Source: Ancylostoma caninum
Lineage: Eukaryota > Nematoda > Chromadorea > Rhabditida > Ancylostomatidae
Assembly (NCBI GenBank): GCA_037903475.1
Contig: JBAJFG010000562.1
Location: 1,798,001 to 1,862,000, forward strand
Direction of reading: 5' to 3'
DNA: 64,000 nucleotides
Below, in pieces: positions 1-12,049 of the stretch; positions within the stretch are counted from its first letter, which is position 1; each line of letters starts with the position of its first letter. The translations under genes were made by a program, and so were the position numbers. Under the pieces are notes generated by a model. That model searched no databases, was not told where the DNA came from, and saw only the letters and a program-made list of their open reading frames with translations.

Positions 1-72
1 TCCGGATAGTCCAGTTGGTAGAACAGCCGATTAGGGTCGGGTGGTTGCTGGTCCGAGTCCATTGGTTGAGAT
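1..72 (+). repeat. tRNA-like relic (tRNA pseudogene or tRNA-derived SINE head)
   Basis: An A-box-like TAGTCCAGTTGG (7-18) and a B-box-like GGTCCGAGTCC (50-60) sit 43 bases apart, the spacing of a pol III type 2 promoter. The acceptor stem does not close and the anticodon and T arms pair poorly, so this is not a working tRNA. The window starts inside or just before it, so the 5' end may be missing. Confidence 0.45.
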
Positions 73-1860
73 CCTAATTTTAAGGGCTGGGATTCACTAA
101 TAAATACATCCCCCGCGATCCCCATCGCGTAGACAAGGATAAGCTCATCCTGGATGGCGTGGTCGCATGGATTGCAGTGAAACTCCACAGAAATTTTGGA
201 AATATTCGAAAATACTGGCAAAATTATTCGCAAAAGCCGTCCTAATCACCAAATCACTTCTCAATCGCAGCGATCACCGTAGTCTCAGCAGAATCGCACC
301 CGCACCGAGTCGCTTGGTAATCGCAATCGCTGCTATATCGCGCTGCGATTCCTATGCGATCCAGCACTCTGCTGTGGACCACCCTGGCGCGCTAAGCCAT
401 TTCCGACGCTCGTTGCTTGCCCGCCGGTCGTGTGTTGACGCTGTGACACAGAATTTTATCGCTGATCGTTACGATTCGCTTCATAATCATTTCCTGTGTA
501 AAAACACTGATTGCACACATGTTTGTTTAGACTTCAGAGTCTATAAACGGGATTACGGTAGGCGGAATTGGTACTGTAGCTGTGCATGGTGGCAAATAGT
601 GAAAGAAAAATGGCCACGCAACAGTTCTGGAGTTTGGAGAACGTCGGTTTATAGTCGGTGATGAGCAGCAAGAAATCGCTGGAAGGACGGGAATAATTGA
701 TAGTAGAAGGAATTCGGTAGTTTTAATTTAGTTATTTTACTTTCTAAATTTTTTTTGGTATATTGAAATAATATTTTTTTCCAAATTTTTGCTGCTTATA
801 GATCTGTACGTGAGAGAACCACGGTTAGATTCATGATTGTATCCTTCCTTGACTACATGGATAGGAAATTTCTTGGAAAGTCCAGAAAATTTGTCAGGAC
901 AGGAGTTTTTCCGCGATATCACGCTGCTGGGGGTGTATCCAAGCTTCTTTTTTTTGAGGTTCCTCTATCAGTTCTTCTCAGGACCACCTTATTTACCTAT
1001 TGACGTCTAGAGATTTCTGAAGCTGAAATCCCTTCAGCTGAAGTTTCGTTTGCCAATTCTGTCGTGACCCAAGAAAATACAAGAGTTTTTCCTCTATGAT
1101 TACTAGTTTTTATGTGGAAACACGAAAGAAAAGATAATTTTGGCTGATTTCCAGCAATTATCTCTGGGATTTTCTGATGAGTATCGTCCGTAGTATATTA
1201 AAAGTAAAGTACAGAGACTCTCCAGTAAATTAACCATCAAATAAAGTGAATTTCTACGCCAAAATTACCTGCAAACATATTTTTAAGGAAATTCCAGTAT
1301 CCATAGTGCCATTGGGCGCCAGACCGAGCAGTTCTCGTGTCACAGCTCCGTTTTTCTTTTGAAGGACCACCATCGTAGTTTCACACATGTTATCAGCCGA
1401 CAATAAAGTGAATAGCTATTTTAACACGTGTTTGACAAGCTTACGACACTTATCACCAGTTGTGTGAGTTGTCCGGAATGTGTTGCACTCGTCGGCTCAT
1501 TTGAAAGCGGCGCGGAAAATGTGCTTGCAGGTGCAAGCACATTAATGATAAGAACGGAAGGCTGACCGTTGCATTTCACGACGAAGACGAAGTTTGTTAA
1601 GGGAAACACTGGAGCTTTCGGCACCAGCAAGAGAAGAGTAGCATGGCAGAGGCATTTTGCCAAGAAAATAATGAAAATTCGAGAAATCCTGAACCGGATG
1701 ACCGAAAAAAACAGCTATTTCGCATGCTAAAGTAATAAATCCTGAGAAATTCTCGTAAACAATGTCCGCTCAATCCTGGGAAATTTCCAGGAATCTGAAT
1801 CCACCCGCGTTCATTAGTCGAGACCCAGAGCGTAAATTAAAACTTGGTAATTGAACTGCT
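73..1860. other. Gene-poor stretch, nothing recognised
   Basis: A 164-codon open frame (167-661, plus) lacks splice context or recognisable motifs, includes the dispersed TTACGGTAG motif, and is within chance expectation for 64 kb. A 9-bp perfect hairpin lies at 1521-1540 (GTGCTTGCA / TGCAAGCAC). Nothing else is supported. Confidence 0.5.
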
Positions 1861-1883
1861 CATATTGTTGTCAGGGTGATGAA

Positions 1884-2170
1884 TCTTTCAGATTTCAAAA
1901 TTAGGCGTGGCTTACCTGAGAAGGGGCGTGTCTTGACTGCTCTTAGACTTCATCTCACCCCCAGTCAGTAATTAAGCTGCATCCCCATACCAGTCAACAA
2001 TTTGAAATGAAGAGTTTATGAAGTAAGTGAAACTTGTGTAATCAAACCAAACCGAAAATAAGCACAATTATCGTTTTTCTCGCAAAATAGGCGTGGCCTA
2101 GCTACAAGACGCGGATCTTATCCGTCACTGCTTAAATTTCATTCATCCACCCAGTTGCCATTCAGGTACA
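1884..2170. repeat. Two diverged copies of an AGGCGTGGC repeat
   Basis: Segments at about 1893-1985 and 2085-2170 both begin with an A-rich lead into TAGGCGTGGC and end in a pyrimidine-rich CATC/CACCC tract. They are diverged direct copies. A splice-acceptor-like TCTTTCAG at 1880-1890 precedes a 26-codon open frame, but the duplication argues that this is repeat sequence and not an exon. Confidence 0.4.
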
Positions 2171-2179
2171 CCGGTCGAG

Positions 2180-2576
2180 AATTTAGAATCGAGAATTTGT
2201 AAGACACCTCGAGATTGGGTAATCGAGCCGACGTTGCAGCCATCGATCGATTATTGATCGGCTGACGGACCTGTCCACAGGATTAGCCTTCAGGAGAAGG
2301 TATTGTCGACATCTTCCTCATGTCTCCGGCAACCCAAGTCAGAGGATTTCGTGTTCACTGTAAACTTGGGTAACTGAACCGCCTACGAAGCGTATGGGAT
2401 CATCGATCGATTATCGATTGTTCCCCAAGACTTTTAATCAGAACAAAAGCAATCAGCGCTGCTTTTCCTATAGTCTTCCAATGGTGAAACTGAGAAAAAA
2501 ACAGAAAAGTGTTGCAAATTTGAGCAACTAAATCAACCCTAAAGTGGATGCAATTTTCAATCGATTATCGATCGAC
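2180..2576. repeat. Cluster of ATCGATCGATTATCGATCG-type palindromes
   Basis: Near-palindromic cores at 2241-2260, 2401-2420 and 2559-2574 are variants of CATCGATCGATTATCGAT. The first two share left flanks containing TTGGGTAA, which suggests diverged copies of one element about 160 bp apart. Related cores recur at 7025-7035 and 9270-9287. Confidence 0.5.
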
Positions 2577-3390
2577 ACTCCTTATTTGCCAGTAAAAAGT
2601 CAAAATTATCAATGGATTATTGATAGATACTCAGTGTTATTTTTGAATAAAAAGGCTGAAAATGCCGTTTCTTCTCTTGTTTGCCGTTTCTTCTCTTGTT
2701 TCGCCCCTACTCATCATCCTTGTATCCCAGTCCCCTCGTGATAACATTTGTACATCAATTGTATCCTGAAAATCGTATGAGGATTACAAGAATTCCATTG
2801 TACATGTACATGCGCACTTCGTAACAGCGCCACTACATTTGGTTGACTTTGTCGCGACAAGTGCGTACAACGACTAATTCGACGAGAACTACGGTAATTT
2901 TCAAAGTATGCCCTCGAAACGGACTTCTACCATACAATATATGTAGTCCTATCCGGAAAGTGGGCGGGGCTTCGCTGACGTCACAGCGAGTGGGAGTGGA
3001 AAGGGCTGAGTAAAACGCTTTCCAACAAGGAGTTCTGCTATGATGATGTGACAGTTTGCAGTTACATGTACTTTTCGGGTGGTAAAGTAAACATGGAGTA
3101 TTTTAAGCGTTGCTATCTAAACCCTACCCCCGCCCCCCGTAGCGGTCCCCCCGCCGCCGGGGAGAGAGGTGTTAAAACGAGGTGACATGTCGGCAGTGTT
3201 TGATGAGAGCTCATAAAAATTTGTCATAATCTCTTTATAACAAGCCAAACAGACCGACAAAACGGCGGGTGGCTGCGCCATTGTGCACTTTATAGCTTCA
3301 CTAGCACGGCTGCGTTGTTGTCGTTGTTTCCGTGCAGGACCTACCTTTGTTTCGTGGTCACTAATTAACTATAAGTCTAACTTTTGTAGT

Positions 3391-3682
3391 GTTTTCAGCA
3401 ATTTTGTCATGTTCTTTGACGTGTGTAGTAGCGAAATGAAGCAAAGCAGCGTTCGATGATAATGTTTCAAAGGTGTAGTCTGGCGTGTCGTAATGGAAAA
3501 ATTTGTAGCCTGAAGTGTTGTACGGAAAAATTCCCAACTTTTCCAGCAGTGCTGTCATGTTTTAAGCTGGGAGTAGTGGCGAACTGAAGCAAAGCAATGT
3601 TTGTTCGGTGAAGGTAGGTGTAGTCTGGCGTGTCGTAGTGGAAAATTTGTGGCCTGGAGCGTTGTATGAAAAAAACCCTTTG
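3391..3682. repeat. Two-copy tandem duplication, about 147 bp per unit
   Basis: Copy 1 (about 3391-3537) and copy 2 (about 3538-3682) share GAAGCAAAGCA, GGTGTAGTCTGGCGTGTCGTA and TTGTAGCCTG/TTGTGGCCTG blocks in the same order. On the minus strand both encode HYDTPDYT in related but interrupted frames. The duplicated peptide could be a relic of a coding repeat, but no splice sites or start fit, so it is called as a tandem repeat only. Confidence 0.65.
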
Positions 3683-4330
3683 CATTATTTCCCTCAATAA
3701 TATGATTAAATTCCAATACAAATGAATTTTGCGGTAAATTTTCTTCCAGAAAACACTCTAAATCCTTCATAAGGTCATCATTTCTCATGGAATTATGCTG
3801 TGCGATGCTCCTGATTACAGCATATACACACTAATCACACAGTTTTCCTATTCTTGGCTGTAAAGTGCTCCTCGTGTCCTTGTGTCCTTATACGAGTACT
3901 TCCCTTCTTCGCACATCCTCTGATCGTACTTTGAAGCATGGTCGGAAAATATTCTTTCTGTAATAAATTTATTCAGAGAGCATACGTAGCTCACCAGCAA
4001 TACAAGGAAAATTCATAAAGACGCCGGAATAGATTTGTATGCACTCCACACGTGTTACAGTTGCCACATATTGTAATATTGCGAATGGTGAATTTGCAGA
4101 AATCAGTCCTTTAACACGCATAGTGCATACAAATACAAGTTCTCCATCAAAAGTAAGAACAAATCCACCTCAGCTTAGCCGACAACGTGGCAAGTCTCCT
4201 CAAGCGGTCCCTATATTTGAATTCCCGTGAAAAATCAACAAACTACGGGGCAAAGGTGAGTTCCTTTTTGGTAAAAGCCTTTAGACACGGCTTAAGGTCC
4301 TTTAAAAGGCCCTGGGGGGTCTCAGCCGGT

Positions 4331-4404
4331 AACGCAGATGGTGCAGTGGTGTAGATTGTTGTCTGCTACGCGAACAGTCAAGGGTTCAAATCCCACCACA
4401 GCCA
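4331..4404 (+). repeat. tRNA-derived SINE-like element
   Basis: The A box TGGTGCAGTGG (4339-4349) and the canonical B box GGTTCAAATCC (4383-4393) are 44 bases apart, followed by CACCACAGCC. The T-arm (GGG-TTCAAAT-CCC) is intact but the acceptor stem is not, and no CCA-proximal pairing closes the molecule. This is a pol III-type head of a retroposon or a tRNA pseudogene; a functional tRNA is unlikely. Confidence 0.5.
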
Positions 4405-5139
4405 TTGGGGCAGAGGGTGAAGTAGGTCAAATTGGTCAAAGTAGCGTTCCTAGCAAATCTAAAATGAAGAGTAGTGCAGTTTTTAACATGAGAAGAAGTC
4501 ATACGTAATTTTTTTAAATAATTGAAAAAAAATGAAAAATTAAATAAAATAAAAATAATAAAATGGGAAATGCTCGATTTTTTTCCTGTCTCATCTCGGT
4601 TATACGAAGCCAACGGCTGCTCTACACGGCGGTGCGTATCATCATTGGGTCATAACCAGAGTTCGGCACAAGCTTAGCTTGAGCAGAAAAAACTACGAAG
4701 TCCCCTTTGACCTAGCCAAAAATCTACGAAGCCCCAATTGTAAGCAAACAAGTTAAAACAAGTTTGTGCGAAGAACAGTAGTTTCATTTTTATAATGCTC
4801 ATCGGCGTGTCCACACGAGTTAACACGTGCTAACAAGTGCAATGGCCGTGGAGCACGTCAACATGGCAGCACCATGTTATAATTTTTTAAATTTCCGGTT
4901 AAAATTTGAAAGAGGGTGGAGATTGCACAGGTTTTCGCCATTACTTTGATAGAGCAATACTTTCTGGAGATAATAGTGTAAGCGAAATTGGAAATATTTG
5001 CTTTTGGAAAAAGTCATTTGAGGAAGTTGTGTCGGAATGGTGCTGGAGACTGTTTTTTAACTAATTTTTTTCGCCGTAACCGAGAGATCGCGGCAGCTTC
5101 TATATTCATTGAAACGAGCTTCCTCTCCTGAAGCTAACC

Positions 5140-5610
5140 TCTCTAGCAGAAATTGAAATAATTGATTTTTAGGAAAGTTGTTTGATGAAAATTCTTTGGA
5201 CCGGTGCTGAACCCTAACTTTTAGGGTAAAGTTAGGGTTCAGAGAATTCCAAAGCAATATCTCCTCACAAAATCAATTAATTCTATTTCCCTCCGGCGAT
5301 TGGCGGGACAATAGTGTCAGAAATCTATTTATAAAGTTTGAATAGGATTCATTCAGTACCAACGATACTGTGGGTACTGTTAGGTACTTTTTCAGCTGTA
5401 ACTCCTATCAAAATCAATTAAATCCAATCCTCTTTCGGATTTAAATAGAGCGCTGCCAGTTGCAGCCATATACATGGTCTCAGCAAGATCTGGGCAGAAC
5501 CTGTCCTTTTACAAGCGCTAAAAGCAGTGCTCCTGGCAGGATTTTCGCATGATAGCCCCCAACCTCCTGTCGAAATCGATTAATTCCAATTTTCTTTGGC
5601 AGTTGAAGGA
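5140..5610. repeat. Degenerate tandem repeat with AATCAATTAATTCC core, about 150-bp period
   Basis: Related cores occur at about 5268 (AAAATCAATTAATTC), 5410 (CAAAATCAATTAAATCC) and 5572 (CGAAATCGATTAATTCC). Each is followed by a CTTTCGG/TTTGGC pyrimidine tract, and an inverted variant lies at 5157. The spacing of about 140-165 bp suggests an old tandem array. Confidence 0.35.
5207..5242. repeat. Perfect 15-bp-stem hairpin
   Basis: CTGAACCCTAACTTT (5207-5221) is the exact reverse complement of 5228-5242, with a 6-base loop. It contains CCCTAA/TTAGGG units, a telomere-like hexamer in many animals (nematodes typically use TTAGGC). Confidence 0.75.
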
Positions 5611-7060
5611 AGAATGGTATCTCTAAACATGTCACGAAATTTGATCAATATTCCTTCAGTAACAACAATGCTGGGGACCTTTTTAAGTGTGTTTCTTAAA
5701 CAAGCCTTAATTTTGATCTTATTTCAGACAGATTTTACAGAACCAATAGAAAAAAATTCTTTGGTTCAGTCTCTTTTCTTTACTTTTATCTGCAAAGGAG
5801 TTTATGGTTATCCGACAAGTCCCAACTACTAACTCCCCTTTGCTCACTTTATCTTTACGAAGTCCCGCTTGCCTTGAGTAAAGTCCCTGCCGAAGTCTGG
5901 TCATAACGTTCGCTATCGAGCGCGAAATCCTCGTACGACGGTCTGCAAGGGGGGAGAAACGAAGAATTCCCTGGCTTCGTTGTAACTGAAAATTCCAAAA
6001 CCAACAGACATTCACACTAAAATTTATGCAGCGCTATAAGCGAGCTGGGAAACTGATTTACCAGGAAACCTTCATGGCGATTTACGCCACATCTGACGCA
6101 AAATTGCGTCTTTTTCGTCCATGGCCGGGATTCCTAATAAATCTCTAGGCTTACTGTCGACGAAAATATACAGAAAGTTGACTTAGGCTAGAAAATAAAA
6201 GGAGTCAGTCCTCAGTCAGGCTTGATTTCAATGGCCCTGTCCGTTCTACAGACTATTTCACGCAAAATTACGTCCACCATCACGTACTAAGCTACACAAC
6301 AACTTAAACCTCCCAGAATTCACGGTTAACGTTTAACGATCCCGGTCTTTGGATGAAAAACTTCAAGAAATTCATTCCTTCATGGGTAGCAGCGAAAATT
6401 ACTACAAATTTATGACTTTACTGCAGAACAATTGTGAAAGAAACCCGCCAAAGTGTTAGGCTATGAGCCATGCCTCATTATTAACGCTTAACGTTTAACG
6501 GCAATTTTTTCTCCACTGCAGACTTTATTTTTAAGTTTGTGAGCCTTTAAAATCTTTCCTCAACTTACTTCCGTAGCTCTATTTTCCAAAAACATACGTA
6601 TAGGCGCTATTCATAAATTTGTGCAATTTTGCGTAATGCGTGCAAATACGTACCAGATGGCGTTTTCAACACAACCATACGCAGTTCTCAGCAGAAAGTC
6701 CTTGGAGTACTAACGTGTCATACTACAATTCTTAGCATTGTCTATTTGTCATAGTTATCATACGTTTAACGTAGAAATTAACTACAATATCACAGTGTAA
6801 GTGCATTCTTGACGTGGTCGCATAAGTCATCATTAACTCCATGTTACATGGTCTGAGCACCTGTAGTTTCATCTGTGGCTGTGGTGCAGTTTCGCGTCAG
6901 TCGCCCATGAAACCACTCTATCTTTTTTAGTCAATTCTATTAGGATCACTTAATTTCACCTATTACCACACTACTTTGCAGGAATTTTTGATAGGCGTCG
7001 CGAGCGGACGCGATGCGGCCGATATAATCGATAATTGACGGCCTTTTACTCGTACTTCGG
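5611..7060. other. Gene-poor stretch
   Basis: No supported exon. CGTTTAACG is repeated inside TTAACGTTTAACG contexts at about 6323-6340, 6485-6500 and 6762-6772, a small dispersed motif. AT-rich low-complexity tracts occur at 5740-5780. Confidence 0.4.
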
Positions 7061-7400
7061 GCTGGGGTGCATAATTGGAAAGTGGGTAGTTTTATACCCA
7101 TGGGTAACACCTGGGCATAATGTAACGTATGTGTAAACATTTTGATCGTTAGCACTACTTTTTATAATAGAATGTTTACCTCTGAGTAGCAGGTATGATC
7201 TACGTAACGTAAGGGTAAAGTGCTGATGGGTGCTGGATAAAGGGTAAATTTGGGCAGGTTGACACGTTATCACTGGTACTCTTATACCAATGGGGTAGCT
7301 GTGTATAGATAACGTCATGCATGGGTAAACATTTGGAGCTTTCTGTATAAAGAGTAAATTCCGGCCCGTCATCAATTTCACCATGAGTGACCCAACCTGT
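7061..7400. repeat. Family B palindromic element(s), nested or degenerate
   Basis: ATACCCATGGGTAA with CTGGGCATA, ATGTGTAAACAT and GGGTAAATTTGGGC blocks are in the order typical of family B in this window, repeated twice (about 7061-7200 and 7200-7350). The reading is of diverged or nested copies of a short non-autonomous element. Confidence 0.55.
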
Positions 7401-7414
7401 GGATGACCTCTGGG

Positions 7415-7530
7415 TGCAGCATCATTGAGATTACCAGGGGTAAAGTGTTAGCTAAATTGCGTGAAAATGAAAAAAAAAAGAAACCCAAGCGTGTAAATAT
7501 TAAACTTGGGTAATCTCAATGATGCGTCCA
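7415..7530. repeat. Family A palindromic MITE-like element
   Basis: The left end GCATCATTGAGATTACC and right end GGTAATCTCAATGATGC are inverted copies around an A-rich centre that includes a poly-A run. Element length is about 115 bp, with no coding capacity. Confidence 0.75.
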
Positions 7531-7539
7531 CGCCAAGGC

Positions 7540-8010
7540 AGTGGCATGTATGGGCAAACGTGTTGATGAGTGCCGGGTAAAGGGTAAATCTGGGTTCACC
7601 AGTTTAGCCTGGGTAGACTAGTCCCGCTAAGCAGCCGCTGGGTTTAGTGGCCGCATGCGTTATTAAGATTAAACGGAGTAACCTGCTACCCCCCCCCCCC
7701 CAAATTTACCCATCGCTGACACAAGCGTCATGTTCACCCTGGGAAATCTCAGACCGAGACAACGTAGCGTACTGGTAAACATTTGATGGCAAGTCAAGTA
7801 AGAGGTAAATTTGAGTACATTGGCACGTTTTCCTTGGGTTATCCTATACCCATGTGTAGTAAATGAATATAGAAAACATTACGTATGGGTAATTTTGCAG
7901 CTGGCTATAGCCAACATCATGTGTGGGTAAACATGCCGATGGGTAGTGGGTAATTGTAAATTTGGGTACTTTAACACGTTTACCATAGGTAACCTCAATG
8001 ATGCATCATT
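7540..8010. repeat. Three family B fragments in a row
   Basis: Blocks GTGCCGGGTAAAGGGTAAAT (about 7570), GGTAAACATTTGATGG (about 7775) and the fuller copy at 7845-8010 (CCATGTGTAGTA ... TTTACCATAGGTAACC ... AATGATGCATCAT) repeat the family B order. A 10-12-base C homopolymer run lies at 7690-7700. Confidence 0.55.
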
Positions 8011-8099
8011 GTTTAGGATAATCCTGTTGTGCAAAGATTCCAAAGATTTTATAAACTCGATGTAATACGCCTTCTGGGGTAATTCTGTTTTTTTTTCAG

Positions 8100-8315
8100 C
8101 CCCAACCCAGCCTTGCCAAAGTGCTACTGCAAGTGTCCTGCGGTAGTACTGTACCTGTAGGACCTCACCTGCAAAAACAGCCAGTCCCCAATGTTGAATT
8201 GTTGGCGAATCTTAGCGCGAAATTAGACGTTAATCGTCGCCCAACTCAACGCGATTACGATCTCATCGTGCGATACTATCACCAGTTGAATTTATTTCGT
8301 AGCAGCCGCAATTGA
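8100..8315 (+). CDS. Candidate 3'-terminal exon, unknown protein
   Basis: A strong acceptor (polypyrimidine tract then CAG ending at 8099) opens a frame that runs 71 codons to TGA at 8313-8315. The other two frames close within 20 codons. The end of the peptide (TQRDYDLIVRYYHQLNLF) is mixed charged and aromatic and looks like an ordinary folded or coiled segment. No family is recognised and no upstream exon was found, the upstream kilobase being packed with A/B elements. A dispersed GGTAGTACTGTA-like motif lies inside it, which counts against coding. It may be the last exon of a plus-strand gene or a chance frame after a pyrimidine tract. Confidence 0.3.
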   Translation, partial: PQPSLAKVLLQVSCGSTVPVGPHLQKQPVPNVELLANLSAKLDVNRRPTQRDYDLIVRYYHQLNLFRSSRN

Positions 8316-10436
8316 CAGCTGCTGGGCGCGATGCGATCGTATCGCGTGCGTCATCGCGTCCGCCAGCGATGAAGTGCGCGAAAAAAACGCGTAATCGAAC
8401 TCAGATTCACATCGAATTGATAGCGTACGCAGTATGTCACAGGTAGATTAACATCGGTACTGAATTTCATATAGGTGTCACGGAAGATGAAGAGATAGGG
8501 CGGGAGTCGTGGAAGGTTCAGGAAGTCCGTAATTGCGGAGTTTTAGGTTAAAGTTGGAAAAAATCAATGAAAATTCATGGTGCGGCCAAATGACGTACTC
8601 GCGGTTATCTAAATTTTGAAAAAAAAATTCAAAAATCCGATAGTTTCTTAAATTTTCTCTTTTCGTTTTCCTGCATTTCATTTTCCTCTCCTTTAGCCCT
8701 TAGAGTGACTAGTAGAGAACTGACTTTCGAGGAGAACACGGTGTTCACTGGTGTGGCACAAATCCAAGGCGATGTTTCTCCGTGACTAATACCACCTGAA
8801 GAACGCCCCGTATCGCCGGCGGCAGTAAGCCCGCGCCCTCGAGCGCGGCCAATTCTTTGACCCGGCGGGCTTAACCGGCCGCCATCGTGTAATCCACGAC
8901 GTCCATTCTTGCTCCGCGCAGCACTGGTACTAATGTTTCCGACTCGTTGCGCTACCGTAGTCCCAAAGTGGTGTTCAGCGGGCTATTTGTCCCGTTCTGG
9001 TGGAGTTTTGTGTGGATCTGTCCTTATTAGAATGTTTCTGAACGTCCTCATACCGCTTACTGGATTTCTTTAAAATCCAAGGTTTGAATTTCGCGCCCAT
9101 TTGACTTTTCAAAACATCGAATAGTTGCGAAATAAGTAAAGTAACACATTAGCGGCGCTTCGTTACCTAATTAGGAATTGCCAAACATCCATTTATGTTT
9201 GTTCCCTCGAAACCACAAGTATGCCTTTATAACTGTATCCTCCGATCATTGCATCGGTTTCGAAAAAACAATCGATAATTGATCAATCAACCAATCGACG
9301 GCTGGCACCCCTCGCCGTGGGTTTAATTGCCCATTTTCAAGTCATTTTTGTGGAAAAAAAAAACCCTGACGCATCCTAATGGAAACTAAGTACAGTGGCA
9401 GTACCCCGCAATCTCTAGTAAAAGTGAGATCAGGACTCGGGCAGGACTTCACTTCGAATACTTCGATTGTTTTGATTCCTGCTCATCCTTGCATTGTTAA
9501 GATTAACAAGTCTTTGATTTTGGCACTTTTCTACGTAAAACTGCACTACAAACTCGTGATTTGACGTATCAAAGGTGTAATTCCAGTTGTGAAGATGTTG
9601 TGCTTAATCATACCTTTGAGAAAAAAAGCTTACTCTCAGTAATGACAGGTAATTTCTTAGCAGAGCTCCTCCCTGTATCAAATAAGAGATTTTCTGAATT
9701 TTTTTACGGACCTCCCATTTTTCAAAACCGGAACCTAAGTATGCGCTTCAACAAAACTGTAATTATAGTTGTAGTTGTACGAGTTTCACCTTCAAAAACA
9801 CACTAAATCACTGGTTGAGGAGCTATATACGAACGTGTTAACTGCATGTTCTCACGTAAGCAACTTCTTCTAAAATGTGTGTAATTACGGACAAACTAAA
9901 CAAGGTAAGCGTATTGTAGTGCGTTTTGACGTAAATCACTCTTCATGGAATCCTTGGTCGTTTGTGAGCACATTTTTACTTCCGTGTTTCTAAAATTAGG
10001 TCAGGTTCTTTGTGCAATTGCGTAACTTACTCAGCAATTAGTACAATTGTACATTTTATCACTTCCGGTACGTCGGGGAGCAAGTGTAAAAACATACTGA
10101 CATTCCAAATAATGTTTTGTTGTAGTAATATTTGTTGTATTCCAATAATCACAATTTAAAACAAGAAAACAAACGTTTCCGGTAACAAATGTACTGTAGT
10201 CGTCTTGATGTGTACTTTGTGTGCAGTTACACCAGATCGTTCAAACCTCTCTGTATCGTTTCTACTGCTGCAATAGTTTATAGGAATCCAATAATACATC
10301 TTTGATGTCTGCGTCTCTCATTTGCCCTTAATGTCTACATTTTCATTTTCAAATCTTTGTCCTCCTCCAGATTTTTGATTTTTTTAGGATGCGTGCGTTA
10401 TATTTGCACTTTTTGACCCTCCTATTTGTTGGAAAA
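8316..10436. other. Gene-poor stretch
   Basis: No supported exon. Contents include a short CpG-rich patch at 8330-8400, AT-rich tracts, an ATCGATAATTGATC palindrome near 9270, and sequence at 8800-8950 rich in GGCGGGC/CGCGC. Open frames at 9379-9806 (plus) have AT-rich, unremarkable composition and no splice signals. Confidence 0.4.
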
Positions 10437-10636
10437 GCTGGACGAGAACTGGTCCCCGAGCATGCTACATGAACCATGTGCATACAAAAGATAATTTAGC
10501 GTTCTCTGTTTTTGAGGAATCACTCCAACTCCTTATTTTGATAGCAGACGCAACGTCAACTTGACGATGATAATCAAATAGATGCTAACATTGTAAAGGA
10601 GTTATCAAGCAGTCGGGGACCAGTTCTCGCCTCATG
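10437..10636. repeat. Family C inverted-repeat element, copy 1
   Basis: The left end GACGAGAACTGGTCCCCG (about 10441-10458) faces the right end CGGGGACCAGTTCTCGC (about 10614-10630). Total length is about 195 bp with an AT-rich interior and no coding capacity. It matches the element at 21063-21262 in ends and length, so this is a dispersed non-autonomous foldback element. Confidence 0.75.
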
Positions 10637-10639
10637 ACA

Positions 10640-10760
10640 CCAGAGCTAGGATGCATAAATGGAATTGCCCATGGCAAAACCTGTCAACATACCCAAATTT
10701 ATTCTCTTTTGCAGAAATTAACACGTTCACCCATTTTTGTACACTTTTACCCATTCCAGA
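10640..10760. repeat. Degenerate family A element
   Basis: GGATGCATAAATGGAATTGCC, CAACATACCCAAATTTA and TTAACACGTTCACCCAT follow in family A order, but the right end is decayed. It abuts the family C element. Confidence 0.45.
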
Positions 10761-11570
10761 TGGCCCATCCCCAGACCTCCGGCGTCCAAGTCACCCAGCG
10801 GTTTTTTATGTGTCAAATATGCTAATCACCTCAAGAGCAGATGGTCTCAGACCTCACTCCAAGGCGTTTTTGTTTGTGTCTGTCCGTGTGCATGCAGCGA
10901 AACACAATCGCTAGCCATACACACATAACCTACTTGTGACTGATCGCCGTCGTTTGATCGCGCCGCGCTATGCGATTAGCATACCGGATGAGCAGTTCGG
11001 AGCAGAACGGCCAAGAGGATAGAGTTACTTAGCCCCTGCACTTCCCAGGTGGTTTTCGCGACTTCCGCAGCATTTGCGCACCCCATAAGATCCCAAGAAT
11101 TTTTGGCAAACCCCTCATTTCACCGAAATCGCCACTGCTCCGCTGTCGCACCTGTTGATTGCGGCTGGCGATAACGTCGCCGGAGCGCGCGCGATGATTT
11201 CGCGCTGACGACGACGATGTGACCAAGGTAATTCGCGATGCTATCACGAGACGCACACGATCAATCAAAATTCACACAACACACTCAGCATCACCCATCC
11301 TACAGGTGCACACACACAATCGTGCTGTGTGGGAGATCGTCGCGACTGATAACGCGACGCGACCGTACGACGATATTTGAACGACGTGATAAATTTGAGC
11401 ATCGTTGTTCGGCCGAACTGCGTAAACACTGCGTAAATGAGAGCGTTTATGGTCGCCTTGGGAGGAAAACACACCAAGCGGACCGTCAGTCGCCGATTAA
11501 CGATTAACGTTAGTGAAATCGCTCCCATTTTAGGTGCTCAGCTCTGAAAGCCGCACTCAATTCTTCATGG

Positions 11571-11690
11571 CCTGGATTCATCATTGAGATTAACCTGGGT
11601 AAACAGGATGACGCCAATGGTATCGATAAGCAATTTTGAGTAGTGTTAACGCGTTTATCCTGGGTAATTCCAATAATGCGGCCCCTAAAC
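11571..11690. repeat. Family A MITE-like element
   Basis: Inverted ends TTCATCATTGAGATTAACC and GGTAATTCCAATAATGCGG, with GTTAACGCGTTTATCC internally; about 120 bp. Confidence 0.65.
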
Positions 11691-11897
11691 GCCTCACTCA
11701 ACTCAGATTTCGTTCCTCTAGGCCTACACTTAGGCCTTCAGGGGTGGTACCCATCATTCATCTATACGTGGTAAGCCGAGATTACCCAAGAGGTTAAACC
11801 TATCTTGGGATTCACCAGAAAGCCTACCCACACACTATGGGGTAGAGTACGGGGTAATCTATATCTGTCCTAGGAGGCAAGTAGACTTTACTACTGG

Positions 11898-12020
11898 GCC
11901 CGCATGCATCAATGGGATTACCTAGGTTAAGGATGTTGAAATACCACAAATTTACTTGTCGCCAACATGAGCGCCAACGCGTTTACCTTGAGTAATCTCA
12001 ATGATTCATCCAGACCCTGG
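11898..12020. repeat. Family A MITE-like element
   Basis: Inverted ends GCATGCATCAATGGGATTACC and GTAATCTCAATGATTCATCC. The centre has CACAAATTTACTTGTCG and a GCGCCAACGCG arm. Confidence 0.7.
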
Positions 12021-12049
12021 AGATTACCCAGCTCAGTAAACTCACCTCC

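Noticed and set aside
167..661. 164-codon plus-strand open frame
   Set aside because: Several frames this long are expected by chance in 64 kb; it contains a dispersed TTACGGTAG motif and has no splice or family support.
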